Positions 31,401 through 43,025 are shown, counted from the first letter of the stretch. The stretch: DNA of 64,000 nt from Spinellus fusiger (GCA_025094145.1 JALLLS010000002.1:1108638-1172637), one strand, 5' to 3'. Notes: generated by a model not told the origin, from the letters alone. Made by a program: numbers and translations.

Positions 31401-33185
31401 TGTCCGGGTGTACTGGCACTGGTGGTTTGCTGATCTTTTTTCGCAGGTGGCGTAACAAATGTGAATGAGGGTGTCTTTGTGAGTGTTGAAAATGGACTAG
31501 TCATCTTTGAAGAAAGATATTGAGATCATGCAATCTTTGGAATGGATCAAGTTAAAATGACCGCCTACCTGAGGTGCAGTTTGCTGTCCACTAGCACTGC
31601 CACTTGAGGATGAGACTCCTGTATCAGTGCCAAAAGAAATGGGTGTCTTTTTGCTTGGATCATTTATCTTGAAAGCTGAGGGTGTCTTTTGTGGTTCTTT
31701 GGTATGAGAATCTACTGTACCAAGTGAACTGACCTCAATTGCCTTTGGAATAACTTGGACAATAGAAGGCTCTGTGGTAGTTGGTGTGGCCTTTGTAGAA
31801 AAGGCAGAAGTTCCAAATGTAAAAGAAGTACTTGGCAATCCCGATGGAAGAGATGACTGGACACTATTTCCTTTACTGGATGAGTCATTACCCTGATTCT
31901 CTAGTTTAACGCTAAGGCTAAATGGCTTTGGAGAAGTAAGTTCAGTAACAACTGGAGTGTCCTTGCTTAATGCCTCCTTTGCCATAGTAGCAGTGGGTGT
32001 GACAGGATTAGCCGCTGTATAAATGATAGAAAAAGTCAAAGTCAGATTTCGATGTGTCAATAGATAATTCTAGATAAGATAATGTACCTTGAGTTGAGGA
32101 GGGTGTGCCAAAGACAAACATGGAACTAGGGGCTGTTGGGTTTACTGTTAGATTATTTAATTGTTCAACAGCCCATCCTTTTGTCACTATGGACACTCTC
32201 TTACCTGGATTCTCACTACTACTTGGCATTTGCTTTGGGTTGTTGAAGCTAGACTGGCTACTAAAAGGGAAGGCCTGGTTACTAGGAACAGATGGAGTAG
32301 TATTGTCAAGAGAAGGATGTTCTGTAAGATATCGTGTCAGTATAAAACAATAATAAGGCATCCATACTTTGAGAAGACACTCCAAAAGCACTAGATTGAG
32401 CCTCGGTCCTAGTGTTTTGGACATTGGAGTAGAATGATGGGCCTATTTGACATGAGTGAGTGTGAGCTGAGTATGAGAGAGATATTCTTATAGTTACCAG
32501 AAGGTTGGCCAAACATGTTCATTTGAGGTGTGTTTGTAGGCAGAGCAGCAGCATTGTTCTCTCCAGTATCCATATCTGTTGCAGTGGCAGACTGTTGGCC
32601 AAAGTCAAAGACAGTAAGAGGTGTTGAAATACTAAATGGGCTGGGAGGAGGTTCTGATCTATGGATGGCCTGTTGTGGCTGAGAGAATATCGTTGTTGTT
32701 TGGGCTGGTCGTTGATGGTCAGTGTCAGTATGATCCATTTCTTCCATGGCATATTCAGCTACAGGCAAAGCGGGGATCTCTGATATTTTGCGGCTTAAAC
32801 TGCTAGTACGTCTGCCAAAAGACTTAAATGGAGAAGGTGGGTTATTGGGAGAACCAAACACAAACACCTCTGTTGGTCTGGCAGGAGACGCAGCAGGAGA
32901 TTGGTGTGGTGAGCCAGAAGGTGTGACATTCACAGAACCAAACGCGTTTGTGACGGGAGAAGGTGCAGTGAACCCAAAAGGTGAAGATGGTCTAATCTGA
33001 TTAGCACCCAATCCGAATTGAAATGGTGTTGAAGGCATAATGGGAGGTGAGTTTTCTTGTCCTTGTTCTCCCATATTAAAAACAAAGTTGATTGAGCTAT
33101 CTCCAGTCTTTTTGCGACGCAGATTCTTACGATGGCTTACACAATTAGTCAACACGTTGATGTCCTAATGAGACAAGTACCTCAT
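28462..33185 (-). CDS. NUP49: FG nucleoporin of the Nup62 complex (Nup49/NUP58 type)
   Basis: A central-channel nucleoporin that forms the FG permeability barrier with Nsp1/Nup62 and Nup57/Nup54. Eleven exons fit in phase: 33185-33181, 33135-32498, 32442-32368, 32321-32205, 32144-32088, 32014-31569, 31504-31138, 31083-29301, 29252-29033, 28970-28798, 28708-28462 (about 1375 aa). After MSHRKNLRRKKTGDSS the first ~1090 residues are Ser/Thr/Pro/Ala-rich with dozens of F-x-F/FG units (SKFTFGTP, SKFNFGTP). The C-terminal third is the coiled-coil anchor: TTRFSELPDAAQRELDELES, YFFVLAKKLNDRLEEYKR, FLALASRVAHLHDNVKKHR, matching Nup49/NUP58. It is much longer than yeast Nup49 (about 470 aa) because of the expanded FG domain. 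The first coding exon contributes only five bases (ATGAG). Confidence 0.88.
29757..29826. repeat. GGT/GGC trinucleotide tract inside the nucleoporin gene
   Basis: Trinucleotide repeats encode a Thr/Ala-Thr run in the FG domain on the minus strand. The open frame seen on the plus strand here (29733-30359) is only the shadow of this low-complexity exon. Confidence 0.85.
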
Positions 33186-35270
33186 TGTTTTTTTTTTGCT
33201 TGGATTCTTGTTGCTCACTACAATAAAGATGGATAACAGAAGTTTTCTTTCTTTTTTTTATGACAGTAGATGTTGGAAGAAGAACAGCAGGTGGAAAGAG
33301 AGATAAAAAGGGAGATAAAAATAAAATAAAAAGAAACAAGGGACAAGGCAGGAATTGGGTCGTGTTTTTTATATTCTTCTCTGTTTTGGCAGTCACCCTA
33401 TCCACTGCTGCTTAAATTACTTCCTAGAGCATCACCTCCAGAATAGTTAAAGTCTTTCTAATGGTTACTCTCTGATGGTTACTTTCTAATCTATTCAATT
33501 AATAGAATAAAAAGAGAACAATTTTGATGATACTGGTTTGTTTATTAATGTTATATTCAGTTTAGCATTACTTTTATGCACAATCTTATATTAAACACTA
33601 GTCTTTATTCTATTTGAATTCTGCATTGACAAAAGTAAATTCTCTTGTAAAAATAGAAATAAAAGGTTTCCATGTCCAATTGATATGATATATGCATTGA
33701 TCAATTCTCAATGATACATGTATTTACCAGGAGATATGCTGGTATTTGACATTGATTATAGTATACACTCTCTATAGTCTATGCTATGTTTAAAAACTCA
33801 TCACTTATAGGTTGTCTTTTTTGGATTTGAAATAATAAAGTTAACATCATTATCAAGCTATTAGTATCTTTTGCACTCCTAGCAATAATCATACTGATAT
33901 CTCCGGGTGTGTGCAGCTATATTGAGGCTAAAAAATGTGTCTGGTATAGTTTTCTTTGGATAGTCGTAGGCAAGTAATAAGAAAATATCGAACGCACTCC
34001 ATATAGCCTGCTACTGGCTACAAGACGTGCCATTGACTTTATTACTATCACACTCATTAAGCATCAAGTTGTTGACTAATAAATAGTCTATATATTAATA
34101 ATAATAATAATAAACACAAGGCAAGAAAGTAGCTTTATTATATATCACTAAGAAAGCTTTGAGTATTAAGCCTGAGATGGATAAAGAGTGAAAATTACTT
34201 TTTATTCCTGGTGGTATTGTCCTTACTTTCATTGATCCATTACTAATAAAATATTTAATGTTTTCAAAGAAAGAGAATAAAAGGTATATGATCATAGAGA
34301 ATAACTATATTGGTTGATTATACCGTCTTTACTTTTAGTAGAGCAAAAGTTCTAATGACGTTTATCTCTAGGCCTTATTCTATATGTGTTCTTGCAAAAC
34401 ACTTATTAAATAATAAAACTTACTATTTCTTTTATTGATTAAACTATTTCTTGATACACACACGCTCATTGTATTCAAAAAGCTTTGGCTTTTGTCATGG
34501 TTAACGATAAACAACTATGAAAATATTTAGAAAGTTGACTCACAGGTAAATCAATAAGACACAATTAAAATGATATACACAGATAAAATCCAAGTATAGA
34601 GCTTTATAAGCAAAAGCTATACCTTTCTCTTGTAAATCGGCAAAGCGCATAGAACTGAGACTCCGTGTTGAACAAAGCAATTCACAATTCTTATTCTTAG
34701 CTAACATGAGTTACAGGAGTGTGTAGTTATAGCTATACCCGGTTTTTAAATAATATATTCTTTCTTTCTACTCGCCCATAGATGGATAGATGGTATATTT
34801 TGACCGGAATATTAATTAATTAATAAAAGTTAAATGACAACACTAAGACTCTGGAAGTTCTATTTATTAATTGTTATTATTTATTTTACAGCTTTATAGA
34901 TAACTGTTAGATCAAATAAAAACTATATAAAAACTACAGTAATAGTAGTGAGAAGACATGATTTAAAATAACTTAATTGATAAACCCATGCATATCAAAT
35001 AGAAAACTCAAGAATAAAAACATATTCAGATGGGAAACAGACCTATTTAGACAAAAGGTGGGTAATGCTGATCCTATACAATTGATTATTTTATTTATGA
35101 TACCTGCTTTATGATAATTAAGTATTTCAATGCTAAATAGTGACATATTTTTGCTTGCACAATCAAAACTCTCTTCATCTTGGCGTCAAAAGATAGTATA
35201 AGACATCATGAGGTCTATTTGGAGATTAGAATCCTATAATTAATTGAATTGATTGCTGATTGTTATGTTT
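33186..35270. other. Intergenic, no gene recognised
   Basis: The first ~250 bp are the likely nucleoporin promoter and 5' UTR (T-rich runs). The rest is AT-rich without convincing coding sequence, RNA genes or transposon motifs. Confidence 0.4.
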
Positions 35271-35286
35271 CTAATGTTACTACAGT
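35271..35286. repeat. LINE target-site duplication, copy 1
   Basis: CTAATGTTACTACAGT, repeated exactly at 37191-37206 on the other side of the LINE. Confidence 0.9.
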
Positions 35287-37190
35287 TCAAAGTATTTTTA
35301 TTTTTGGGTGTTGGTTGCTATTCGCGCATTGGGCATTTTAGCCACCCTATGAGATCGTTTGAAAAAAAATAATAAACATTGAAACACTTCAAATACATAA
35401 GTGAAAAAAATAATGCAAAGAGAGAAGAGACGGAAAGAAAAGAGAATATAAAACCTCAATGAGGGAAAAATGATGGAAAATGAGTGGAAATGATGGTAAA
35501 ATGAGAATTATGAATAGACATCCAAAAGGCCATAAAGTCAGCAAGGAAACCAGGACACTAAAAAGATAACCGTCATCCTGTGGCGATTCGAAATCCAACG
35601 AGGGATACTTAGAGCAACTCGGACAATCCTGAGGACACAAATACAGCAACTACACTAGCAGCTTCTGGCTTTGCTAAACGGGTTAAGAATGGGTGGTAGA
35701 GGAGAGATCGGAGGAGAAGTGAGGATACAGCGTCTGTTGCTGCAGGAGTCTTTGCACTCTATGGCGGCGTTGGCGTTCCCGCTCAACACACCCATCAGCA
35801 GCCTCAATGAGCAAGCTACCAGCTGATGACTCTACCTTAAAGTCTTGAGTAGACGTGGCTCGATCAATGGCTTGCAGCAGTATTAACAAACTGGGCCAAA
35901 GATCTCGCCATTTAACAAAAGACTTAACCGTGCGCGGCAGAAGATTTAGACAATAGTCAATTGGATGAACGTCTTGTGGTGGTGCAGGAACTAAGAAGAA
36001 CAAGAACGTGGAGCGTTCATGGTCAACGAATGTGCAAGTGAGAAAGTGGTCCCGATTGGCAGATGGGTGGCCACATTGGCAAGGAACTGAAGGTGTTGGT
36101 GGTAACCAAGCAATCCTCCATTTTAGTAGACGATGTCTTTCTTTGCGCGTGCACGGTAGTAGAAGAATTGGATCCCAAACAGGTCTATATAGTCCACGGG
36201 CTACCGTCACCAGCGGATTCTTGCCACGTACTAGACTAGTAATTTCACTTTGAAGACGTTCAAGATAAGCTACTTTTAATGGATATTTAGGAGGGTTGTG
36301 AGCCCGTCCTATTCTTTGAGCATTTTGCCAGAGTACATTGCCACGTAGCTTAATCCATCTGGCTTTACTCTGGGGTGCTTCAAGCTGCGGGACAAGGCAC
36401 CAGAGGAGGGTGTCTTCAGGAAGGGTAGCTGCGCGCTCAACAAATTTGGCTTGCAGATAAAGAAAACGAGAGTATATGTTAGGGAGGGCAGCTAATTGGG
36501 CAACCTGGATCGTTCCAAACCTAGCAGTAGCAGATCTAGCAAGACAAAGTATCAGACAAGCAGACTGACAGATTTGTAGCGGGCGGATGCCTAGTCTATT
36601 GACATTACAAATAGCCAACCTATACTCAAGGATAGGCCGAACAAAAACAGTATACGCTCTTAGGGCTGCTGTAATCCCAAAGCCATACATGTTTACACCC
36701 ATTCCTCTCAGCTTTTGCATTACTGCAATTGCCTTGACTTGTGAGTGTGAGAAAAGTGCGTCTTGGTTAATACCTTGACGTGAAAAGGGGATGCCAAGGT
36801 ACTTGAAAGTATCACAGGTTGGAAGCTCGTTGCCATAGAGGTAAAACGGCACATTGGCCGGGGCATTGAGTACTTCACATTTGGAGGGACTCCATTTGTA
36901 ACCAAGGAGGATCGAGTGAATTTCGGCAAGTGCCAGCATTCGATGTATATCTTCTGGGCAGCCCATAAGAGCCACATCATCAGCATACAACAAACAATTC
37001 ACAGGAGCCCAAGTAACAGTGACATGAGACGGACTGTAAGAGGAATCTGACGACTCAGAAGAGTCATCCAAAACTGTAGAAGTAGGAAAAGGATTGTGAA
37101 GGGAATTCTGTAACTCGTCAAGCAATGCGTGAACAGTTGCCTGTGGGGAAGCAAAAGAAAAAGGATTTCGAGCACAGAGATTAATGGACC
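35287..37190 (-). mobile_element. 5'-truncated LINE (non-LTR retrotransposon), 1904 bp
   Basis: Bounded by a perfect 16-bp target-site duplication. Read on the minus strand it starts inside the reverse transcriptase (5' truncation), then has an ORF2 C-terminal part, a ~396-bp 3' UTR and an end at CCAAAAATAAAAATACTTTGA without a long poly-A tail. The same 3' end occurs at 7371-7722, and internal sequence recurs at 63711-64000, so at least three copies of the family lie in this window. Confidence 0.92.
35683..37190 (-). pseudogene. LINE ORF2 C-terminal half (reverse transcriptase YADD to end)
   Basis: The intact frame of about 500 codons contains the catalytic reverse-transcriptase motif LLYADDVALMG, then SPSKCEVLNAPAN, FKYLGIPFSRQGINQ and the thumb-like region. 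Near the C-terminus lies a Cys/His zinc-finger motif CQCGHPSANRDHFLTC typical of LINE ORF2 proteins. The endonuclease and the first reverse-transcriptase motifs are missing through 5' truncation, so it is dead on arrival, although the remaining frame has no stop until 35683. In-frame sequence upstream of 37190 comes from the adjacent Tc1 end, not from the LINE. Confidence 0.9.
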
Positions 37191-37206
37191 CTAATGTTAC
37201 TACAGT
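37191..37206. repeat. LINE target-site duplication, copy 2, overlapping the Tc1 end
   Basis: Exact repeat of 35271-35286. Its last six bases (TACAGT) are the TA target plus the first four bases of the Tc1 terminal repeat. Confidence 0.9.
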
Positions 37207-38561
37207 GGCTCCTAACAAAACAATGGTATTTTTTCATACCCCGGTATAATTCTGCAATAGGAAATACTTATTCTTTGTAATAAAAACATACATTAAACAC
37301 ACAGTAGAGACTTGTAAATTGGATGAAGTATAAAGAAGGTCAACAAGATAATAAATAAAGATTTATTGGGTGGAAACCCTTAATATTTGGTGCTTCCACC
37401 CTTAGCCTCAATGACAGCCCTACATCTCCGCCCCATGCTGGCAATGAGGGTGTCTGTGGTGTCCTTAGGAATATTCTCCCATTCTTCCAACAGAATCACC
37501 TCCAAATCCTGAAGGGAGCTTGCTGGGGTCATCCTCTTTCTTATTGCTCTGTCAAGCACCTCCCACAAATGCTCTATTGGGTTCAGGTTGAGGCTTTGTG
37601 AGGGCCACCCCTCCATAGTGGCAATGCTCTTATTTGCCTTCCACAACCTGGACTCTCTACTCTTGTGGCAGCTGGCATTGTCCTCTTGAAGAACATTATC
37701 AATCTCTGGATTCAGTTCCTTGAGTTGAGCCAGCTCAGGGCAGTAGTTGTCCTTTAAGATCTCAATGTATCTTCTGCTGTCTATACTGCCCTTCACAGGC
37801 ACCCACCCTCCAACACCTTCACCAGAGAAAGATCCCCACACCATCACGCTGCCACCTCCAAACTTCATGGTGGGCTTGATGTTCTTTGGGAGCAGCCCCT
37901 CCTTCTTCTTGCGCACCACTCTGTTGCGGTTGTTGGTCCTCATGAGTTGGTACTTTGACCCATCGGACCAGATGACCGCTTTCCAGTCTTCTTCTACCCA
38001 GTGTAGGTGGACCTTGGCCCAAGCAAGCCTCTACTTCTTGTGCTTGTCAGTGAGAGCAGGTTTCTTGACCACCCCGCAAGAAAACAGGCCAAGCTTCTTC
38101 ATCATTTTTGAGAAAGTGCTCCTGGACACTTTGGTGGTCATCTGCTTGTGAAGCTGATTCATTGTCTGAAATGAATCTCTTGCCACTTCGCGACTGACCT
38201 CTCTCTCATCCCTCTCCTTCAGAATGGGCATGCGCCCAGTGCTCTTCTTGGCCTTGAAACAGCCAGTTTCCTTATATCTCTTTACGATGAGGGAAACAGA
38301 CTGTTGACTAACTCCAAACCTAGCAGAAATGGCAGCCTGGCTGGTCCCATTTACGGTGGCCTCGTGAGCAATGAGACATCGGGTGAAGTCATCGATATTC
38401 TTCTTTCTGTTCCCAAGAGGTCTCATGGGTTGTTCGGTGGTGTTAGATGAGGTAGACATTAGAGTGGAAAAGCAATAAATGAAGAATGTTTAATAAAAAA
38501 AATTTAAGGGTAAAATTATGGTCTGAATTTGAAAATACCATTGTTTTGTTAGGAGCCACTG
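37203..38561 (-). mobile_element. Tc1-type DNA transposon, copy 1 (1359 bp)
   Basis: Terminal inverted repeats start CAGTGGCTCCTAACAAAACA at both ends (37203 inward, 38561 inward) and are flanked by TA (37201-37202, 38562-38563), the standard Tc1 target duplication. A single minus-strand transposase frame fills the interior. The terminal repeats are essentially perfect over about 30 bp, which argues for a fairly recent insertion. Confidence 0.92.
37380..38459 (-). pseudogene. Tc1 transposase with one in-frame TAG
   Basis: A full-length transposase frame of about 360 codons from ATG 38459 to stop 37380, broken only by a TAG at 38031-38033. The N-terminus has paired helix-turn-helix parts (QAAISARFGVSQQSVSLIVK and STFSKMMKKLGLFSCGVV). 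The catalytic part has a first Asp in WSDGSKYQL (Gly where the relatives have Glu), GGGSVMVWGSFSGEG, a second Asp in QEDNASCHKS and the Glu in LNPIEHLWEVLD, with 35 residues between the last two by my count. The stop sits where Tc1 relatives have Gln/Arg (DKHKK*RLAWAKVH), one substitution from CAG. The same TAG exists in the copy at 62415. Confidence 0.88.
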
Positions 38562-38563
38562 TA

Positions 38564-40530
38564 TTTTTCTAAACAAGAATTATATTGGAAAATGAAAACT
38601 TTGACATGTTTCCCACCGGACACTAAAATAATTTAACATAAACCGGTATGTTTTAACCAACAGAACCTTGGTATGATTTGTATATAAACTCATTAGATCG
38701 GTTGTTACCGTTGTTTAATCATATACTTCATTGATGTTGGTATACTCTAGTGATATATATTTATTGGATGAGTACTAATACTATGTACGACATAGGCTAC
38801 TATCTGATAAACACGTTTAAAGTAAACTGAGCTTTATGAAGTAAAACAGCTAATAAGTATGTACACCTTGTTACTATTGTTTTCTATAAGTATTCTTTAT
38901 CTGTATTCATCCATACCTTTATTTAAAATCTTTGAAATAAATCATATCATTGCCAACCCAAAGAGCAGCTTTATTATTAATTATAAAAGTATCCTGGTAA
39001 CTACCATCTATGATTCTAACAAGATAAATACAAAGACTTTGTGCAAAAACCATTGTACTATTATGGTTTTTCTTTAGATAAAAACCAAATGGAAACGCTA
39101 ATAAATGATAGAATTTACTGTATTATTCTTTTGTTAGTTTTTAGTTTGTTCATAAGAGTTTAGAATATCAGTTAATTGCTTCCAAAATTATAGTAGTAAC
39201 ATAAAAAAATAGTGGTTGAGATAGTCTATGTTGTATATTAAATTATATTTCGATGAATGCCATAAGTGTTAAAATAGAGTTCTTTGAAAATACACTTTTT
39301 TAAAAAAAATAAAAAAGAAAGAAAGAAAAAAAAAGAAACCAAGAATATCTTTCAATATGATATACGAGTCCCATGGAGGAAAACTCCAGCATCTCTGTAG
39401 ATAAATGTTGTTGAGAGACATAGACTGTATATAGTAGATACAATTAGGCTTTATACTACTGCATTTATTCTTTATAAAAGTATGTCAATACATCCTATCA
39501 CCTACAGTATGTTTTTAAGCTTCTGAAATTGCTATAGTAATTCTGTATAAAAATCATAAACACTGGCAGCTCAATAGTATGATGTCTCAGTAAAAGAGAC
39601 AATACTGTATTGCCTATGATATAAAATATAATGACTAAGTTTTAAACTTTTATGAACATAGGTGAGGGATCCTCTGGATCAGCTACATAAGAGACATGAA
39701 GAACGCCAGACTTTGTGTTATTAACCTACTCAGCGCCTCCACTTTTACAGATCTTATGAAATTTCTCTTTTCCTATCCAACAGTTTGGTCGGCTATATGT
39801 CAAAGAAAAAGTGAATGAAACATACCTAGCAAAGTGCTAATATTATTATTTTTATTGTCTCTAGATTTCTGAGAAATTCTTTGCTCATCAAATGTATCCA
39901 TTCATAAGAAAAGAAACTAAATGCTAATATCTTGAAGAACTGGATTAGCTCCATCATTAATCATTGTCTAGATGCAACTGTTTATCGTGACTTACACATG
40001 AGATGTTAACTACAAAAAGAAGCATTAAATAAGATGACTAATAAATTGATTATATAGAACGTATGAGATTTGTAGTCGATGAATATTATTTTGTGTCCTT
40101 GTGCTCTCTGATTTTTTAGTTATGACAAGTTGGAATGATCTGTTGAACCATATGCTGATCATTAACTTTGCATGCCCCTTTTTTGTTTTGTTTCTATACT
40201 ATTATCCAATATATACTATTGATTATTTTATAGATCTAATTGAACATAGAACTTTAGTCTTATATTATATGTTTATTTTCATTTTTTTAATACACTATAA
40301 TAATGAAAATAGACTACTATCGAGTTTGTTAAAGATGCAGCTCACAAAGAATTAAACAGAGTAGGTAGTGTTTCAAGCTTTAGTGTCATTTCAACTGTTA
40401 CGGTCTAGTTTATTTAGCTATTGACAGTATCAGGTACTAGGCATTATAATATCTTTTGCATGACAGAATTCAATAAGATACACTTCATTATGTTTTTAGA
40501 TAGTTTACCTGTATTGTGGGTTTCCGTTAG
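38564..40530. other. Intergenic, no gene recognised
   Basis: AT-rich spacer between the Tc1 element and the Fanzor remnant. Short open frames (for example 38859-39077) look like random AT-rich translation. No terminal repeats or RNA genes seen. Confidence 0.4.
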
Positions 40531-40639
40531 TTAGTCAACCGAGGCTCCAACGATAACTGGGGAAGAGAAGGATGGGGATGAACCAGAAGGCCTGGACCTT
40601 TTCTTAGTTCTAAGTGTATCTTTGAAGTCATGCTTTCTT

Positions 40640-42616
40640 TTGTTTGTTGGTAGGGCCTGGGGTTCTTGATATGTTTAAATTTTTCCAAAAGTGATTACTT
40701 TCACTCAGGACACAGGCTCGATGTTTTGAATTCATTGATAAGATAGAGTTTGAATCCTTCTTTCTTCAACATCCTCCGCATGCCTTTTCCCTTTATTGGT
40801 TCATGGAACTTCATATTTGTGGCTGACCAGTCACCCAATATCAACACCCGATCTTCTCCAAACCTGGCTCTCAGGTTTCGGGATAGTCGTTTATCAGACT
40901 GTAATCTACTGCTATGATTTGATAGCTTCATCTTTCGAAACGGCAGTAGCGATTGTTTCATAATAAGAGAATTGGCACTTGAGGGACCTTTTTCTTTGAC
41001 CCCACTGTCTTTTGTTTGCCTATTATCATCTTCCATTGTTTCATTGCCGTAATACAATATCAAGTCCTCCAATACACTTACTTTTGTATGTATGTATTTG
41101 ATGAATTCCTGGAGTTTTACTGTTGAAGCAGGAACTTGACCAAGTTCGTCTTCTAGTCTTTGGATGGATGGAGGCTTGAGGTTCTGTCGAAGCTTCTTGA
41201 AATGGGTTGACTTTGTTTTTTTTTGGCTCGTTGATTATGTGTATACCTGTAGGTGGATTTATTATCGGGTGTACTGTTTTCTTGCATGCAGAACAATAGG
41301 TCTCGATGACCCGGATCGATGAGTACGCATTTGTCTTTTGTTTCTGCTAATGTAGCTTGAGATATCTCTTCAATCGATTCAATGTGGTCCTCGTCAATAA
41401 GTGCTTTGAGGCTACCACCCAAGGAACGTCTCGATATAAGGTTTTGCTTGATTACTGACACTGCCACACCATCGGTTTCTATTGTACCTTGAAATCTCAT
41501 TGACCTATCTATACCTTGACCTTTGAACACCTTTGATTTTAGATTGACGACTTAATCCCAAAGATCAAACTTTCCGCCCGTGTAGCTTTTTTTTTCAAGA
41601 TAGGGTGGTTGAGTATCTTAGTATCTATCGTAATGTGAGAGGGAACGAAGCTTTTACGAAGTGAGAAACAACTAAAAGATCTGTTTCCATTCTCTTCGTA
41701 TAGTTGGGCCAGCTTAGTAAATGCGTACATGTGCTTGGTTGGATTGGCTTTAACATCATAATAGATGGATTTTTTTTGGCAAATCTATAACTGGGAGGAT
41801 AGCAGGCTAGCAGTTCTTGTACTTGGCTAATGGCCTTTTTGTTCAAAAAATCTACGGGTGCATTGGGAACAGTTTTTGTCGAAATGTCTAGTTTGATTTG
41901 CGTACACACATCCAACACATTTAATCTAATAATATTTGCAATGGCCTCCTCAGAATAGTTTTTGGCTTTCATGGCATGGGTCAATGTGGTAATCCTTTCT
42001 TGTTGTCGTAGGATGATGTTGAAGAACATTCTAAGATGATTTCGAAATTGAGACGCAATATTATTAATGTAGGATGTGTGTATCTTGGTGCTTTCATAAA
42101 TAGATTTTTGTTGAGCATTGGTTATTTTAATTGGAGTGTAGGACACATATTGGCAGTAGTCATCTTTCAATGGGTTGATCTTCTTTCTTATTTGACGCAC
42201 CTTGGGTGTGAGGCATGTTTTACTGGAAGCACTACCTTCTCTGGTTTGCTTATTAATGAGGGACAAAAGCACCTCACAGAAGAAATCCTTGGTTATGCAC
42301 TCATTCAACGCAGATTCATCTTCATTTTCGAGTATATGGATCAATATATACTTGGAGAAAGCATAATTATGAGAAACAATGGTATTGATGTTACGGACCA
42401 GATTTTGCAAAACAGGTAGATAATCCGATCTCCAACCAGTGTTAGGTAAAGATGTCTTAATTGTCATTACTCTGGTAGGATTCGCACACGAAGAACTTGC
42501 TATTGGCTCCTCACCAGTCTCCTATAAAAATCAAATATATGTAAGAAACTTAGGCTGAATCTATAAGCATGTTGTATCTTCTTTACTTCATTAACATCTT
42601 GTTGGCTGAATAGCAT
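40640..42616 (-). pseudogene. Degraded Fanzor (eukaryotic TnpB-like RNA-guided endonuclease)
   Basis: Fanzors are RuvC-type DNA nucleases guided by a transposon-encoded RNA. A possible start at 42616 (MLFSQQDVNE) splices over a 65-nt intron (42586-42522) to a long exon. Reading across lesions, the order is an N-terminal helical part (NTGWRSDYLPVLQNLVR), FSLRKSFVPSHITIDTKIL, the wedge-like MRFQGTIETDGVAVSVIKQ, RuvC-I CVLIDPGHRDLLFC (Asp codon 41317-41315), KLRQNLKPPSIQRLEDEL, then LILGDWSATNMKFHEPIKG, KKEGFKLYLINEFKTSS and a zinc-knuckle start CPE. Lesions: frameshifts in A8 (41770-41777), A9 (41587-41595) and A9 (41216-41224), TAA at 41554-41552, and TGA at 40703-40701 exactly where the second knuckle Cys belongs, then TAA. 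In the same frame a recognisable KFKHIKNPRPYQQ follows. The last RuvC motif was not found. Confidence 0.75.
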
Positions 42617-42659
42617 CTTTAGTTCAGAAAGAATATATAGAAATACAATAAGAAAGAGG

Positions 42660-43025
42660 AAATAAATAGTTATTTTATTAGCAACACTGAATAGTGTCAG
42701 CTACTATTTATCACCCATTGATGTGATGGTGTCGTTAATGACTTCTTAGGTCTAAAGATATTTTTTTAGTTAATGTACAATTAACTCTGCTCTTATTTAT
42801 TCAACTTGTTTGTTATTCTTTTATACTTCTTTTATACTTTAATGATTATTACAGATAGAAGAACTTCAAGGAAATCACCACCAAAAGACATACATTCTAA
42901 TGCAGGCTGTTGTACTTTTATGTTATCTCTGAAAGATTAATCCACTGTATTCAAATATACTACAGCTTATCATAGATAGTTCATCACAAACCATTTATTG
43001 TGTGGCTGTTTTTTTTAACGAATTG
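42660..43025. other. Unassigned AT-rich spacer
   Basis: Lies between the Fanzor 5' end and the Helitron fragment. No coding or structural signal is recognisable. Confidence 0.35.

Noticed and set aside
40701..40703. TGA at a conserved Cys position as a possible selenocysteine codon
   Set aside because: A TAA follows two codons later, upstream frameshifts already break the gene, and fungi generally lack selenocysteine machinery, so it is a plain nonsense mutation.
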